Shown here: piece after piece, positions 1 to 8,608 of the stretch | Position numbering within the stretch: position 1 is the stretch's first letter | How the letters are laid out: the number at the start of each line of letters is the position of its first letter | Assembly (NCBI RefSeq): GCF_017352095.1 | Contig: NZ_CP071463.1 | Location: 2,852,001-2,916,000 of the forward strand | Direction of reading: 5' to 3' | DNA: 64,000 nt | Source: Natrinema longum | GTDB taxonomy: Archaea; Halobacteriota; Halobacteria; Halobacteriales; Natrialbaceae | Made by a program: the position numbers and the translations under genes | The notes under the pieces: model-generated | What the model was told of the DNA's origin: nothing | The model's input: only the letters and a program-made list of their open reading frames with translations | Databases searched by the model: none

Positions 1-240
1 TGTGTCTGTCGTTAGCATACCCGTCTCACTCTATCGTAATTATCAGTATTAAGAATACGGGTGAAAATCACCGATAGAACGCCACGAATATTCCGAGTAT
101 CCCTTCCGGACCCCCTCGAGATAAAGATTCACGTCGCGAGACGCCGTCGCTGCGGATACTGTTCCATTCGAGTGACGGACCCCGCCGGCTGGCGCTCGGT
201 TGTCGGTTCGAATGACACCGGCGTCGGAGGACGGATCGTG
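1..240. other. Intergenic, no gene seen
   Basis: No credible coding frame is visible in these bases. The open plus-strand frame that starts here is the antisense shadow of the next gene. The first 60 bases are AT-richer and could hold a promoter for a gene left of the window, but this cannot be shown. Confidence 0.4.
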
Positions 241-1098
241 TTACTCCCGCTCGCGTTCGGTCGTCCCCATCGTAATCTCGCCGTCGGCCCGGATCGTGCC
301 GTCGATCTCGGCGTCGGGGCCGATCTCGAGGTCGTCACAGGAGACGTCACCGAGGATACGGGCGTCGGGCTCGATGACCACGTCGCCGTCGCGGGTGGTC
401 ACGTCGCCGTGGATGCGGGTTCCCTCGCCGACGGTGACGTCGCCGCGAGCCCGGAGGCTGCCGAAGACGTTACAATCCGCGCCGACGTCGACCGTTTCGG
501 CACGAACGTTGCCGTGAAGGCGGCAGTCGTCGCCGATGGTCGCGGGCGTCGAGACGCGCCAGGCGTCGTCGCCGACGGTCGCGTTCCGGGGGATCACGAG
601 CGGCTCCGCGTCGGGTTCGCCGTCCTCGTCGTCGACGAGTTCGTCGATGAGTCGCTGTGCAGTGTCCTCCTCGCCGATCAACAGGAGATGCTTGAGGTAG
701 ACGAACAGGAAGACGATCGTCGGCATCGGGTTCCGAATGACGATCCAGCCGTTGGCCTCGAACCCCTCCTCGATCTCGACGTCGTCGCCGATGTCGAGGT
801 CGCCGGCGACTTTCAGTCGGCCGCCGATGTGGACGCGCTCACCGATGTAGGCGTCCTGGCCGACCAGCACGTTCTCGACGACGTCACACCACATGTCGAG
901 CCGACAGTCGCCGTCGGCTTCGATCGCGCCGCCGAACTCGGCCGCTTCGCCGGCCAGGACGTTCCGGCCGCGCACGCCGAACTCGACGGTCGAGCGACTC
1001 CCCACGAGGATATCCCCGTCGGTCACGAGGTCTCGTTCCTGGGCTTCCGTTCCGTCGGGAACGACGAGTTCGTCGAGCGGGTCCCTGCTGAAGGCCAC
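241..1098 (-). CDS. Bactofilin-like polymer-forming beta-helix protein
   Basis: About 285 residues. Two stretches (about residues 25-118 and 165-275) are full of short G-D-V/I and I-G-D-D turns, the pattern of a left-handed beta-helix as in bactofilins and hexapeptide proteins. Between them lies a hydrophobic segment near residues 127-142 (motif IVFLFVYL) that could contact the membrane. The GTG at 1098 is chosen as start because an AT-rich box (TTTATTA, about 1122-1130) sits some 27 bases upstream, as expected for a leaderless haloarchaeal transcript. An in-frame TTG at 1110 is the alternative. The role is inferred to be a membrane-associated scaffold or polymer. No catalytic motif is visible. 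Confidence 0.75.
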   Translation of the reverse strand: MAFSRDPLDELVVPDGTEAQERDLVTDGDILVGSRSTVEFGVRGRNVLAGEAAEFGGAIEADGDCRLDMWCDVVENVLVGQDAYIGERVHIGGRLKVAGDLDIGDDVEIEEGFEANGWIVIRNPMPTIVFLFVYLKHLLLIGEEDTAQRLIDELVDDEDGEPDAEPLVIPRNATVGDDAWRVSTPATIGDDCRLHGNVRAETVDVGADCNVFGSLRARGDVTVGEGTRIHGDVTTRDGDVVIEPDARILGDVSCDDLEIGPDAEIDGTIRADGEITMGTTERERE

Positions 1099-1121
1099 AC
1101 TCGCATCCAAAGGGAGTACCG

Positions 1122-1131
1122 CCTAATAAAC
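1122..1131 (-). promoter_or_regulatory. TATA box for the bactofilin-like gene
   Basis: Read on the minus strand the sequence is TTTATTAGG, centred about 27 bases before the GTG start at 1098. This fits a leaderless promoter. Confidence 0.4.
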
Positions 1132-1245
1132 CTCGCGCGTCGTCAGCCGCTCGTCTGACGCCCGTCCGTCCCTCTCGGCTCTGTCTCCCGGTAGCTGTCG
1201 CGGGCAGTCGCCTTGCTTTTAGACCCCCACCCCGTACGAGCGAGC

Positions 1246-1443
1246 ATGACTACGCTCGCGTTCGACGACGACGGCGTCGACGTCGTCTACGAAGGCACCG
1301 AGTTCCGCCTCGAGCGGGACCTCGTCGAGGAAGCCACCGAAAAGTCCTACTACGACGTGACCGACCACGAAGTGCTGCAGATCGTCGCGGAACAGCCGAA
1401 CCTGCAGGGCGAACCCCGACGCATCGGCGACATTCTCGACTGA
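1246..1443 (+). CDS. Small haloarchaeal conserved protein (DUF5800-like)
   Basis: 65 residues, acidic, no signal peptide or membrane segment. It matches my recollection of the haloarchaeal DUF5800 family, with a beta-rich start (TTLAFDDDGVDVVYEG), a central DVTDHEVLQIV helix and a GEPRRIGDI end. The ATG at 1246 is preferred over an upstream in-frame ATG at 1213. A CTTTTAG box lies about 27 bases before 1246, and the extra residues (LLDPHPVRAS) do not look coding. Function is unknown. Confidence 0.75.
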   Translation: MTTLAFDDDGVDVVYEGTEFRLERDLVEEATEKSYYDVTDHEVLQIVAEQPNLQGEPRRIGDILD

Positions 1444-1576
1444 GACGGACTCCTGTCAGTCAGCGACGGCACACCCGCGAACCGCACTGGTGTCCCACCG
1501 ATCCATCGGGACCACAGACCGTATGACTCCTCGCGAGCGCGCCCGTCGTACCCGATCACTCCCGTTCGCCGACCGG

Positions 1577-2140
1577 TCAGTAGACGACGTGGAGCAACAC
1601 GAAGACGACGATCCCGAGCGAGAACGAGATCAGCCACAGCGTCGCCGCGATCCGGCCGACGCGAGCGTGGCTCGTCTTCGGAATGTCCGCGATCGGATGG
1701 GCGAACGCGAGCAACAAGACGTAGTAGAGCAGGGGGATACAGACGACCGCGAGGAAGATGTGAATCGCCAGCAGCGGGAGATAGACGAACTGGTAGACCG
1801 GATCCGGCCCCGGAAACGGCTGTGGCCCACCGGTCACCGTCAACCGATAGAGATAGAGCACGAGGAATCCGACGAACAGCCCGAACGAGGCGACCATCGC
1901 GACCCGATGGCGCTCGATCGCACCGCGACGGATCGCCCGCCAGCCGATCGTGATCGTCCCGATCGCGACCGCGCTGATCACGGCGTTGACGAGCGGAATC
2001 GTCTCGATGACCCATTCGGGGGCCGCCGGCACGCTCGAGGACGGGATCCGGCCCCCCGCAGCCGCGAAGACGACCGCAAGCGAGACGACGCTCAAGATAC
2101 CGGTGAGAAGACGCACGCGCTCTCGAGGGACGTATTCCAT
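1577..2140 (-). CDS. DUF420 family integral membrane protein
   Basis: 187 residues with about five transmembrane helices. Polar motifs include a basic RRGAIERHR segment after the second helix, a YLYRL segment and a C-terminal SFSLGIVVFVLLHVVY helix. This architecture fits the DUF420 family, which in bacteria and archaea is often found near haem-copper oxidase genes. A role in cytochrome oxidase assembly is inferred from the family only, since no oxidase gene is nearby. It ends close to the convergent DUF5800-like gene. Confidence 0.75.
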   Translation of the reverse strand: MEYVPRERVRLLTGILSVVSLAVVFAAAGGRIPSSSVPAAPEWVIETIPLVNAVISAVAIGTITIGWRAIRRGAIERHRVAMVASFGLFVGFLVLYLYRLTVTGGPQPFPGPDPVYQFVYLPLLAIHIFLAVVCIPLLYYVLLLAFAHPIADIPKTSHARVGRIAATLWLISFSLGIVVFVLLHVVY

Positions 2141-2246
2141 GGCTGTTCGTTCGACCGGAACGGGAAAGCGGTTACTTTCTGTACTGGAGACCGCCGCGAC
2201 GGTACAAGTCGACGAACCGGGAGCCGATGGCGCACGACGGATGCTC

Positions 2247-2522
2247 CTACCTCGCGGCAGGCCTTCGGTCGACGTGATCCCTCAGCAATGCGGACACGAC
2301 CAGGAGGAGGAAATCGAATACGAGCGTCGCCAGTATCCCGTACCGAAACAGGACGACGATACCTGCGACCGCAGCGATCACTCCGGCGAGCACCCCGCTC
2401 ACCCTCCCGGCGGCAGCGAGAGACTGGGAGACGTGATAGCCGATACCGAACTGGAGGACGATTACGACGAGACCGAACAGGGCCAACCCGGGCATTACCA
2501 GCACCGGGAGCCGGAACGACAT
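2247..2522 (-). CDS. Small three-helix membrane protein, unknown
   Basis: 91 residues starting at the ATG at 2522. It has three hydrophobic segments (about 5-27, 42-58 and 60-80) and a short Arg-rich tail (RDHVDRRPAAR). The longer open frame reaching upstream is rejected because its extra 105 residues are S/R/H-rich and run into the tRNA-Leu gene. It lies upstream of the DUF420 gene on the same strand, with a gap of about 105 bases. I do not recognise the family. Confidence 0.55.
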   Translation of the reverse strand: MSFRLPVLVMPGLALFGLVVIVLQFGIGYHVSQSLAAAGRVSGVLAGVIAAVAGIVVLFRYGILATLVFDFLLLVVSALLRDHVDRRPAAR

Positions 2523-2786
2523 ACATGTTTTTGAATGAGAATGAACCGTCCCTTCCTGTAGTCGGTCCCAGTGCTCGTTGGGCGGTCGAGGCACGGATGA
2601 CGGCGTTCCATCGGAGAGGAAAACGCCGGAAGACTGCATTGGCCGTGAAAACGTCCCGTGGGCGAACTCTCCGCCGTGCTTGGCGCTATCGCTCGTCGGT
2701 GTAGCGTCGGAAAGGATTATGCGTGGGTGATGTCCTCGAAGGGAGATCACCTGCATCGTAGTGGTGGACATCGTCCACCGGTGCGA

Positions 2787-2871
<85 letters not shown>

Positions 2872-3036
2872 TCGCGGTCTTTGTCTGCACTCACTCGTAT
2901 CCAGTGTGATTATAAAAGCCCTTTCCTTTGGGTCGGCGACTGCGGTTTGGTCACACGAACTGTACCCCACAATCGACGGGACGGTCGAACGACGGGAGAC
3001 ACAAAGCCTTCAACCCTCGAGCGAAACTGTCGATCG

Positions 3037-3777
3037 ATGCTGGTCTCGTCGGTCCGGATGCGTGCGCTCGCGGGCGTCGTCGTGGCCAGCGGCGCGGTCG
3101 CCGCGGGCCTCCTCGTCTCGCCGTCGACGATCGTCGGGACCGTCGATTCCCTCGTTGCGGACCCGGTTCGCTTCGGGCTCCTCGTCGCCGGGCTCTACCT
3201 CGTGCGACCGCTGCTGGCCTGGCCCACGACGCCCCTCGCGGTCGTCGTCGGCTACGGCTTCGGCGTGGCGGTCGGCGTCCCGGTCGCACTCGCCGGCGTC
3301 GTCGTGACCGTCCTCCCCGTGTTCCTCGCCGTCCGATGGGCGACGACACAGCACACTCGAGGCGGGCCGTCCGACCGACCCGAGCGCGACGGCGACGGGG
3401 GCGGTCTCCTCGGTCGAACGAGCGCCGTCGTCGCCCGGTACTACGACACGGCGGGGCCGCTCCGTGGGGTCACCGCCTCGCGTCTGGCACCGATTCCGTC
3501 GGACGTCGCGACGGGTGCCGCCGCGGTCAGCGAGGTCGAACTCCGACACCTCGTCCTCGGGACGGTACTCGGCGAACTGCCGTGGACGATCGCCGCCGTC
3601 ACGGTGGGGGCCTCGATGGCGACGATCACCTCGAGCGGCGTCGGCGAACTCGGACTGACGCTCTCGATCGCCTGCGCCGGGGCTGCCGTCGTCCTGCTGG
3701 CTGGCCCCGTCTACCGGACGCTTCGGGCGACGAACCGAACGCCAGCGGAGGACACGAGTCGATCGACGGACGGGTGA
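3037..3777 (+). CDS. TVP38/TMEM64 (SNARE-associated/DedA-like) membrane protein
   Basis: 246 residues with about six hydrophobic segments. Features fitting TVP38/TMEM64 (VTT-domain) proteins are the N-terminal helices, a GYGFGVAVGVPVALAG helix pair, a cytoplasmic charged loop, a central R-L-x-P-I-P-S motif (RLAPIPSDV), and a G-E-L-P-W-T segment before the next helices. Family members are thought to act in membrane lipid handling or transport; the substrate here is unknown. The start at 3037 is chosen because the upstream in-frame region is non-coding in character and overlaps the tRNA-Leu region. An ATG at 3058 is an alternative. Confidence 0.75.
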   Translation: MLVSSVRMRALAGVVVASGAVAAGLLVSPSTIVGTVDSLVADPVRFGLLVAGLYLVRPLLAWPTTPLAVVVGYGFGVAVGVPVALAGVVVTVLPVFLAVRWATTQHTRGGPSDRPERDGDGGGLLGRTSAVVARYYDTAGPLRGVTASRLAPIPSDVATGAAAVSEVELRHLVLGTVLGELPWTIAAVTVGASMATITSSGVGELGLTLSIACAGAAVVLLAGPVYRTLRATNRTPAEDTSRSTDG

Positions 3778-3847
3778 GTGGTCGATCGGTCGCCGTCGCG
3801 ATTCCGGGGCCACGCACCGACCGGATTTCTCCCGACGACACGGGGGT

Positions 3848-4048
3848 TCAACGGAAGGGGTCGCTGCAATCGATAATGACCCCGTGCTGGGGACAGACGT
3901 ACTTGCAGTGGCGTTTGTACATCGGCGCGTCACAGTGAGGACAGCGCGGTGCACCCGCCGTTCGGTCGCTCGAGCGATCCGCATCGCTGCCACTCGCGGT
4001 GGTATCCGTCGTGGCACTCCCAGCACCATCCACACCGTCGGCAGTCAT
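3848..4048 (-). CDS. Small zinc-finger protein (HVO_2523-like)
   Basis: 66 residues. The first half is a low-complexity acidic/Ser/Thr region. The second half has a compact metal-binding pattern: C-P-H-C, then HCKYVCPQHG and a final D-C near the C-terminus. This matches the small haloarchaeal zinc finger family I recall as HVO_2523-like. Its targets are unknown. It is encoded just downstream of the large ribonucleotide reductase gene on the same strand. Confidence 0.7.
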   Translation of the reverse strand: MTADGVDGAGSATTDTTASGSDADRSSDRTAGAPRCPHCDAPMYKRHCKYVCPQHGVIIDCSDPFR

Positions 4049-4158
4049 ACGAGACGGTTCTCGCCAGCCGGTGCTAAGTGTGGTGTTTGCGGTAGTCTAT
4101 CGAAATCGAGGGAAAACGCACCGACGAAATACAGCGCCGAAACGGCCTCACTCAGCGC

Positions 4159-7100
4159 TCAACACTCGCTCCAGCCACAGGATTCGCACGTCTTGCAGCC
4201 TTCGGAGAAGTACAGGGTCATCGCGCCACAGTCGGGACACTCCGGCGACTCGCCGGCGTCGATGAGGTCCTGAGTCGTGTCGTCGGCGTCCGCGGGCGCA
4301 CCGCCTTGCGCGGCGGCCCCACCGCCGTCGGTCTTGGGACCGTCGTAGTCGGCGATCTCGGCGTCGGCCGACTCCTCGAGGGTCTGCTGTTTCGGGTAGG
4401 GTTTGTCGATCTCGCCCTCGAGGTACCGGCGCATCGCGGTACCGATGGCGTCCGGGATGGACTGGATCTGTTCGCCCTTGTCCCAGGCCACTTTGGGACT
4501 GCGAGTCCCACAGAGTTCGTCGACGATCTCCTCGGGATCGACGCCCGAGCGCAGCGAGGTCGAGATGACCTTCGCCAGGGCCTCGGTAAAGGAGTTCGTG
4601 AAGCCACCGGAGTGGCCGATGTTCGCGAACAGTTCGAACGGCTGGCCGGTCTCGGGGTCCTCGTTGATCGTCACGTAGATCTTCCCGTAGCCGGTGTCGA
4701 TGCGCTGGCTGACGCCCTGCAGGGCGTCAGGTCGCTCGCGCTTTTCGGTGAAGTCGACCTCGACCGGCTGGCGGTCGCCGTCGTCGGTCAGCGAGCCGAC
4801 GTCTTCTTCGAGGACGTCCCGGACTTCCTCGCTCTCGAGGAACGCCTCGAGGCCGCCGAAGATCTCGTCGATCTGTTCGACCAGGGCCTGGGCGGCTTCG
4901 GTCTCGTCTGCGAAGTCGGCGTTGTCCGCGCGCGTGGTCAGCACCTGCTTGCTGCGGGTGCCGTCGCGGTAGTAGGTGACGCCTTTCCCGCCGTTCTCGT
5001 AGACCCACTCGAAGACCTCCTTGGCGTCCTCGAGCGTGGAGTCGTTGGGTGCGTTGACCGTCTTGGAGATGGCGGAGTCGACGCCGTTCTGACAGGCACA
5101 CTGGACCGCCGCGTGCTGTTTCGCGGTGAGGTCCGAGGTGATGACGAAGAGTTCGCCGATCGCGTCCGGAACGGTCGAGAGCCCTTCGACGCCGTCGAAC
5201 TGGTTGGTGGCCATCTGCTCTTGGGCCTCCTCCTTGACGGCGTCGACGTCGATGTCGTTGGCCTCCAGCGTGCGCAGGAAGTAGTCGTCGAACTCGACTA
5301 ACATCTCGTCGCCCTGGACGTCGTCGGTGACGTTCTTGTAGTAGGCGACGTTGTAGATCGGCTCACAGCCGCCCGTCGTGTTGCCGACCATCGAGGTCGT
5401 CCCGGTCGGGGCGATGGTCGTCACGTTGTGGTTTCGGATCGGGAAGCCGTCGGCCCAGTCGTCGGCGTCCTCGCCGGTCTGGCGCTCGAACCACTCGCGG
5501 TACTCGGTCGGGGTCGCGTACTTCGACTCGTCCCAGTCGTTGAACGACCCTCGCTCTTGGGCGAGTTCGTGGCTCTTGGCCTTCGCGCCGTGGTTGATGT
5601 GGGTCATCAGCTGGCTGGCGACTTCGTTGCCCTCGTCGCTGCCGTACTTGATGCCGAGCTGGACGTACAGCTGGGCCAGACCCATGACGCCCAGACCGAT
5701 CTTGCGCATGTCGCGGACCTTCTCCTCGATCTCCTCGACCGGGAAGTCAGACATCGTGACGACGTTCTCGAGGAAGCGCGTGCCGTACTCGATGCGCTCG
5801 TCGAACTCCTCGAAGTCGATGGCCTCTTCGAGGAACGCCGAGACGGCCGCTTCCTGGGAGTCGTACTCGGCGGCATGCTCGTCGGACCAGACGCGCCAGT
5901 CCGGGGCGTCGAGATCGGCCAGCGTCGAGAGGTTGATGTGGCCGAGGTTACAGGCCTCGTACTCCTCGAGGGGCTGCTCGCCACAGGGGTTGGTCGCGAG
6001 CATTCGGTGGTCGTCTTCCTTCTCGACGTCGAAGGAGTGTTCCTTGTTGACTCGCTCGAGGTAGATGACGCCGGGTTCGCCGTTCTCGTGGGCTCCTTGA
6101 ACGATGCGTTCCCAGACGAGTTCCGCGGGAACGGAGAGCGGTTCGCCGACCTCGACGTGCTCGCCGAGGTCGTAGCGGCTGTACATCTCCTTTGTCTCCT
6201 CGGTGGCGATGTGGGGTTCCTCCGTGCGCGGGTTGGTGAAGGTGTACTCCTCGCCGTTCTGGACGGCGTCCATGAAGTCGTCGGTGACGCCGACGGAGAT
6301 GTTGAAGTTCGAGAGATGGCCCTCGACGGCGTTGCGCAGGTGTTTGGGGACGCGCCCGTCCTCGTCGATCAGGTCCCGGGCTTCCTCGAGGGCCTCCGAG
6401 AAGGTCGTGTAGGTGTAGTCGTCGGGGTCGTTCAGTCGCAGCGTGTGCGCCAGCGAGACGTCCTTGTTCTTGGCGTGGATGAACTCGATGACGTCGGGGT
6501 GGGAGACGCGCATGATGCCCATCTGGGCACCCCGGCGGGTCCCGCCCTGGGCGATGGTCTCACAGAGCTGGTCGTAGGTTCGCATGAAGGTGATCGGGCC
6601 GGAGGCGATGCCGCCGGTCGAGCCGACCGAGTCGCCGTAGGGGCGCAGCTGCCAGAAGCCGTAGCCGACGCCGCCGCCGGACTGGAAGACCTCGGCCGCC
6701 TTCTTGGCGGTCTCGTGGATGTCCGAGAGGTCGTCGTCGGGCGACATGACGAAACAGGCCGAAAGCTGCTGGAGTTCGTCGCCGGCGTTCATCAGAGTCG
6801 GCGAGTTCGGCATGAACGAAAGCGACTCCATGCCCTCGGTAAAGGTCCCGGCGACGTCCTCGACGTGGCTGCGTACGTCCTCGGGGAGCTCGGGAACGAT
6901 CGTGTCGTAGGCGAACTTGTTGACGTTGCGCTCGGTGAGCGTCGTCTCGGCGTCGTCGTCGGCGGTGACGCCCTCACCGAAGACCTCCTCGGCGAGGTCG
7001 TCCCGGCGCGGGTGGTCGGGCTTGAGTTGATCGGGCGTGACCGTGATCTCGAGGTCACGCTTTTCGGCCTCGTAGACGGCTTCGGCCAGCGCGATGTTCT

Positions 7101-7284
7101 TGCCGACGCGGTCGAAGAGGTCCTCCTGGGTCTCGATCAGGTCGCCGTTGGCGTCCTTGCGGAGATAACGAGCCGGGAGAATGTTCTGATAGGCGTTGTC
7201 GGTCAATCGCTCCTCGAGGGTGTCCCCGTCGGAGCGTTTGATCGGGAGGGTGAGATCGGCCGCAGATAGTTCGGTGTCGCTCAT
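4159..7284 (-). CDS. nrdJ: Adenosylcobalamin-dependent ribonucleotide reductase (class II)
   Basis: 1041 residues. It reduces ribonucleoside diphosphates to deoxyribonucleotides using coenzyme B12 and needs no oxygen. Visible features are an N-terminal substrate/redox cysteine in SACFVMSPDD (C177), the Gly-rich QSGGGVGYGF loop, the class II active-site motif N-P-C-G-E (432-436) with thiyl-radical Cys 434, an APTGTTS phosphate-binding loop, and a C-terminal Cys cluster (CPDCG ... CKTCESCGW). That cluster could form a zinc ribbon or shuttle reducing equivalents. The length is normal for the haloarchaeal enzyme and no intein is present. It is monocistronic by position. A 430-base spacer upstream carries its promoter. 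Confidence 0.95.
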   Translation of the reverse strand: MSDTELSAADLTLPIKRSDGDTLEERLTDNAYQNILPARYLRKDANGDLIETQEDLFDRVGKNIALAEAVYEAEKRDLEITVTPDQLKPDHPRRDDLAEEVFGEGVTADDDAETTLTERNVNKFAYDTIVPELPEDVRSHVEDVAGTFTEGMESLSFMPNSPTLMNAGDELQQLSACFVMSPDDDLSDIHETAKKAAEVFQSGGGVGYGFWQLRPYGDSVGSTGGIASGPITFMRTYDQLCETIAQGGTRRGAQMGIMRVSHPDVIEFIHAKNKDVSLAHTLRLNDPDDYTYTTFSEALEEARDLIDEDGRVPKHLRNAVEGHLSNFNISVGVTDDFMDAVQNGEEYTFTNPRTEEPHIATEETKEMYSRYDLGEHVEVGEPLSVPAELVWERIVQGAHENGEPGVIYLERVNKEHSFDVEKEDDHRMLATNPCGEQPLEEYEACNLGHINLSTLADLDAPDWRVWSDEHAAEYDSQEAAVSAFLEEAIDFEEFDERIEYGTRFLENVVTMSDFPVEEIEEKVRDMRKIGLGVMGLAQLYVQLGIKYGSDEGNEVASQLMTHINHGAKAKSHELAQERGSFNDWDESKYATPTEYREWFERQTGEDADDWADGFPIRNHNVTTIAPTGTTSMVGNTTGGCEPIYNVAYYKNVTDDVQGDEMLVEFDDYFLRTLEANDIDVDAVKEEAQEQMATNQFDGVEGLSTVPDAIGELFVITSDLTAKQHAAVQCACQNGVDSAISKTVNAPNDSTLEDAKEVFEWVYENGGKGVTYYRDGTRSKQVLTTRADNADFADETEAAQALVEQIDEIFGGLEAFLESEEVRDVLEEDVGSLTDDGDRQPVEVDFTEKRERPDALQGVSQRIDTGYGKIYVTINEDPETGQPFELFANIGHSGGFTNSFTEALAKVISTSLRSGVDPEEIVDELCGTRSPKVAWDKGEQIQSIPDAIGTAMRRYLEGEIDKPYPKQQTLEESADAEIADYDGPKTDGGGAAAQGGAPADADDTTQDLIDAGESPECPDCGAMTLYFSEGCKTCESCGWSEC

Positions 7285-7714
7285 GCGCGCGCCACCTCGT
7301 CGCTATACCGGTGCCGCGTGCCGATTCTGCCGTGAGTCGGAGTCCTTGCTCTCATCATTCGTGACGAAGGTTCGGTATTCATGCATCCATCATAAAACGT
7401 GGTGTTGTTGTCCTACTTTTCTTGTAGTAATACAAATGTGGTTGTATAGATGGGTCTATAACCTATGATTGCTGGGTCTCCCACGGCCGCCGAGACGGCC
7501 GCCTGCGTGGCTATCAATACCTACGCCGTCGATGCTCTTAACCATTTTCAGACCGGGCTGAAAGTGACTGTCACCGACGAAACGGCATCGCAGTCCGGTG
7601 ATTTTCACTTTTTCATATGAAACCACGACCCAGCCGTTGTCACGACTCAGTCATCCCGTCGAGACAGTCACGGTCTCCAGAAAGATTACGTCCGTGCAGC
7701 GTGGGTGGTGTCGT
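7285..7714. promoter_or_regulatory. Intergenic, divergent promoter region
   Basis: No gene is seen in these 430 bases. The part from about 7380 to 7480 is AT-rich and contains a TTTTATGA box on the minus strand that could serve nrdJ. A palindromic TTCATATGAA at about 7613-7622 lies on the side of the small plus-strand gene. Confidence 0.4.
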
Positions 7715-7900
7715 ATGATCGATGCACTGACGTCGGCACCACCGGTCCTCCTGGTGTTTGCCCTGCTCGCCGCGTTCGCGGTCGCCGTCATCGCGATCCG
7801 GATCGCAATCAAACTGGCCGTCCGCGTCGGAATCGTCGCCGCAGTCGTCCTCGCAGCCCTCTACGCGGTCGGCCAACTCGAGTTGCTTCCCGGCGTCTAG
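7715..7900 (+). CDS. Small two-helix membrane protein, unknown
   Basis: 61 residues, almost entirely two hydrophobic helices separated by a short basic turn (IRIAIKLAVRVG). It starts at the ATG at 7715. The longer open frame upstream is rejected because its first 39 residues are Thr/Ser-rich and unlike a coding sequence. It converges on trpG, with the two stops about 78 bases apart. I do not recognise a family. Confidence 0.55.
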   Translation: MIDALTSAPPVLLVFALLAAFAVAVIAIRIAIKLAVRVGIVAAVVLAALYAVGQLELLPGV

Positions 7901-7978
7901 TGGCGGTCCACGCTTGCACCGCAGGTCGAACCGGATCACGCCGCCGGATTCGACCCTGCAGTCGACGGGTGAACGGGA

Positions 7979-8608
7979 CTAGACGCTCGAGAGGAAGTTC
8001 TCGATCACGTCGTGGCCCCGTGCCGTGAGTACGCTTTCTGGATGGAACTGCACGCACTCGAGTGGGTACTCTCGGTGGCGCACGCCCATGACGAGCGTCT
8101 CCGATTCGTGTTCTGCAGTCGCCGACACCTCGAAGGAGTCGGGCACCTCGGTCGCGATAAGCGAGTGGTAGCGACCCGCCCGAAAGTCCTGCTCGAGCCC
8201 CGCGAAGACGCCTTGCCCGTCGTGCTCGACCGCGGAGGCTTTCCCGTGGATCGGTTCGGGTGCCCGGCCGACGCTGCCGCCGTACTCGTAGACGGCGGCC
8301 TCGAGCCCCAGACAGACGCCGAGCGTCGGTATCTCCGGAGAGAGTTCCCGAAGCACGTCCATCGTAACGCCGACGTCCCGATCGTTCTTCGGGTGACCGG
8401 GTCCGGGACTGATGACGATCGCGTCGGGATCGACGGCGCGGATATCCGCGAGTGAGGCGGTGTTCTTTCGCACCTCAGTCTCGGTGTCCGGCAGTTGGCT
8501 GACGTACTCCACGAGGTTGTAGGTAAAGGAGTCGTAGTTGTCGACGAACAGGACCGTGACGGGGTCGGCGTCACCGTCGGCCCGACGACTATCGCCAGTC
8601 GCGCTCAT
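7979..8608 (-). CDS. trpG: Anthranilate synthase, glutamine amidotransferase subunit
   Basis: 209 residues, class I glutamine amidotransferase. It supplies ammonia from glutamine to TrpE for anthranilate formation. The start motif is FVDNYDSFTYNLVEY and the oxyanion-side motif is SPGPGHP. The nucleophile elbow is GVCLG with Cys 99, followed by L-E instead of the more common H-Q. The catalytic pair lies in FHPES (H189, E191). The gene overlaps trpE by four bases, indicating translational coupling, and is the last gene of the minus-strand trpD-F-E-G operon. Confidence 0.93.
   Translation of the reverse strand: MSATGDSRRADGDADPVTVLFVDNYDSFTYNLVEYVSQLPDTETEVRKNTASLADIRAVDPDAIVISPGPGHPKNDRDVGVTMDVLRELSPEIPTLGVCLGLEAAVYEYGGSVGRAPEPIHGKASAVEHDGQGVFAGLEQDFRAGRYHSLIATEVPDSFEVSATAEHESETLVMGVRHREYPLECVQFHPESVLTARGHDVIENFLSSV

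Noticed and set aside
5428-7269. 613-codon plus-strand frame inside nrdJ
   Set aside because: Mirror of nrdJ; no domain. nrdJ has all class II active-site motifs.
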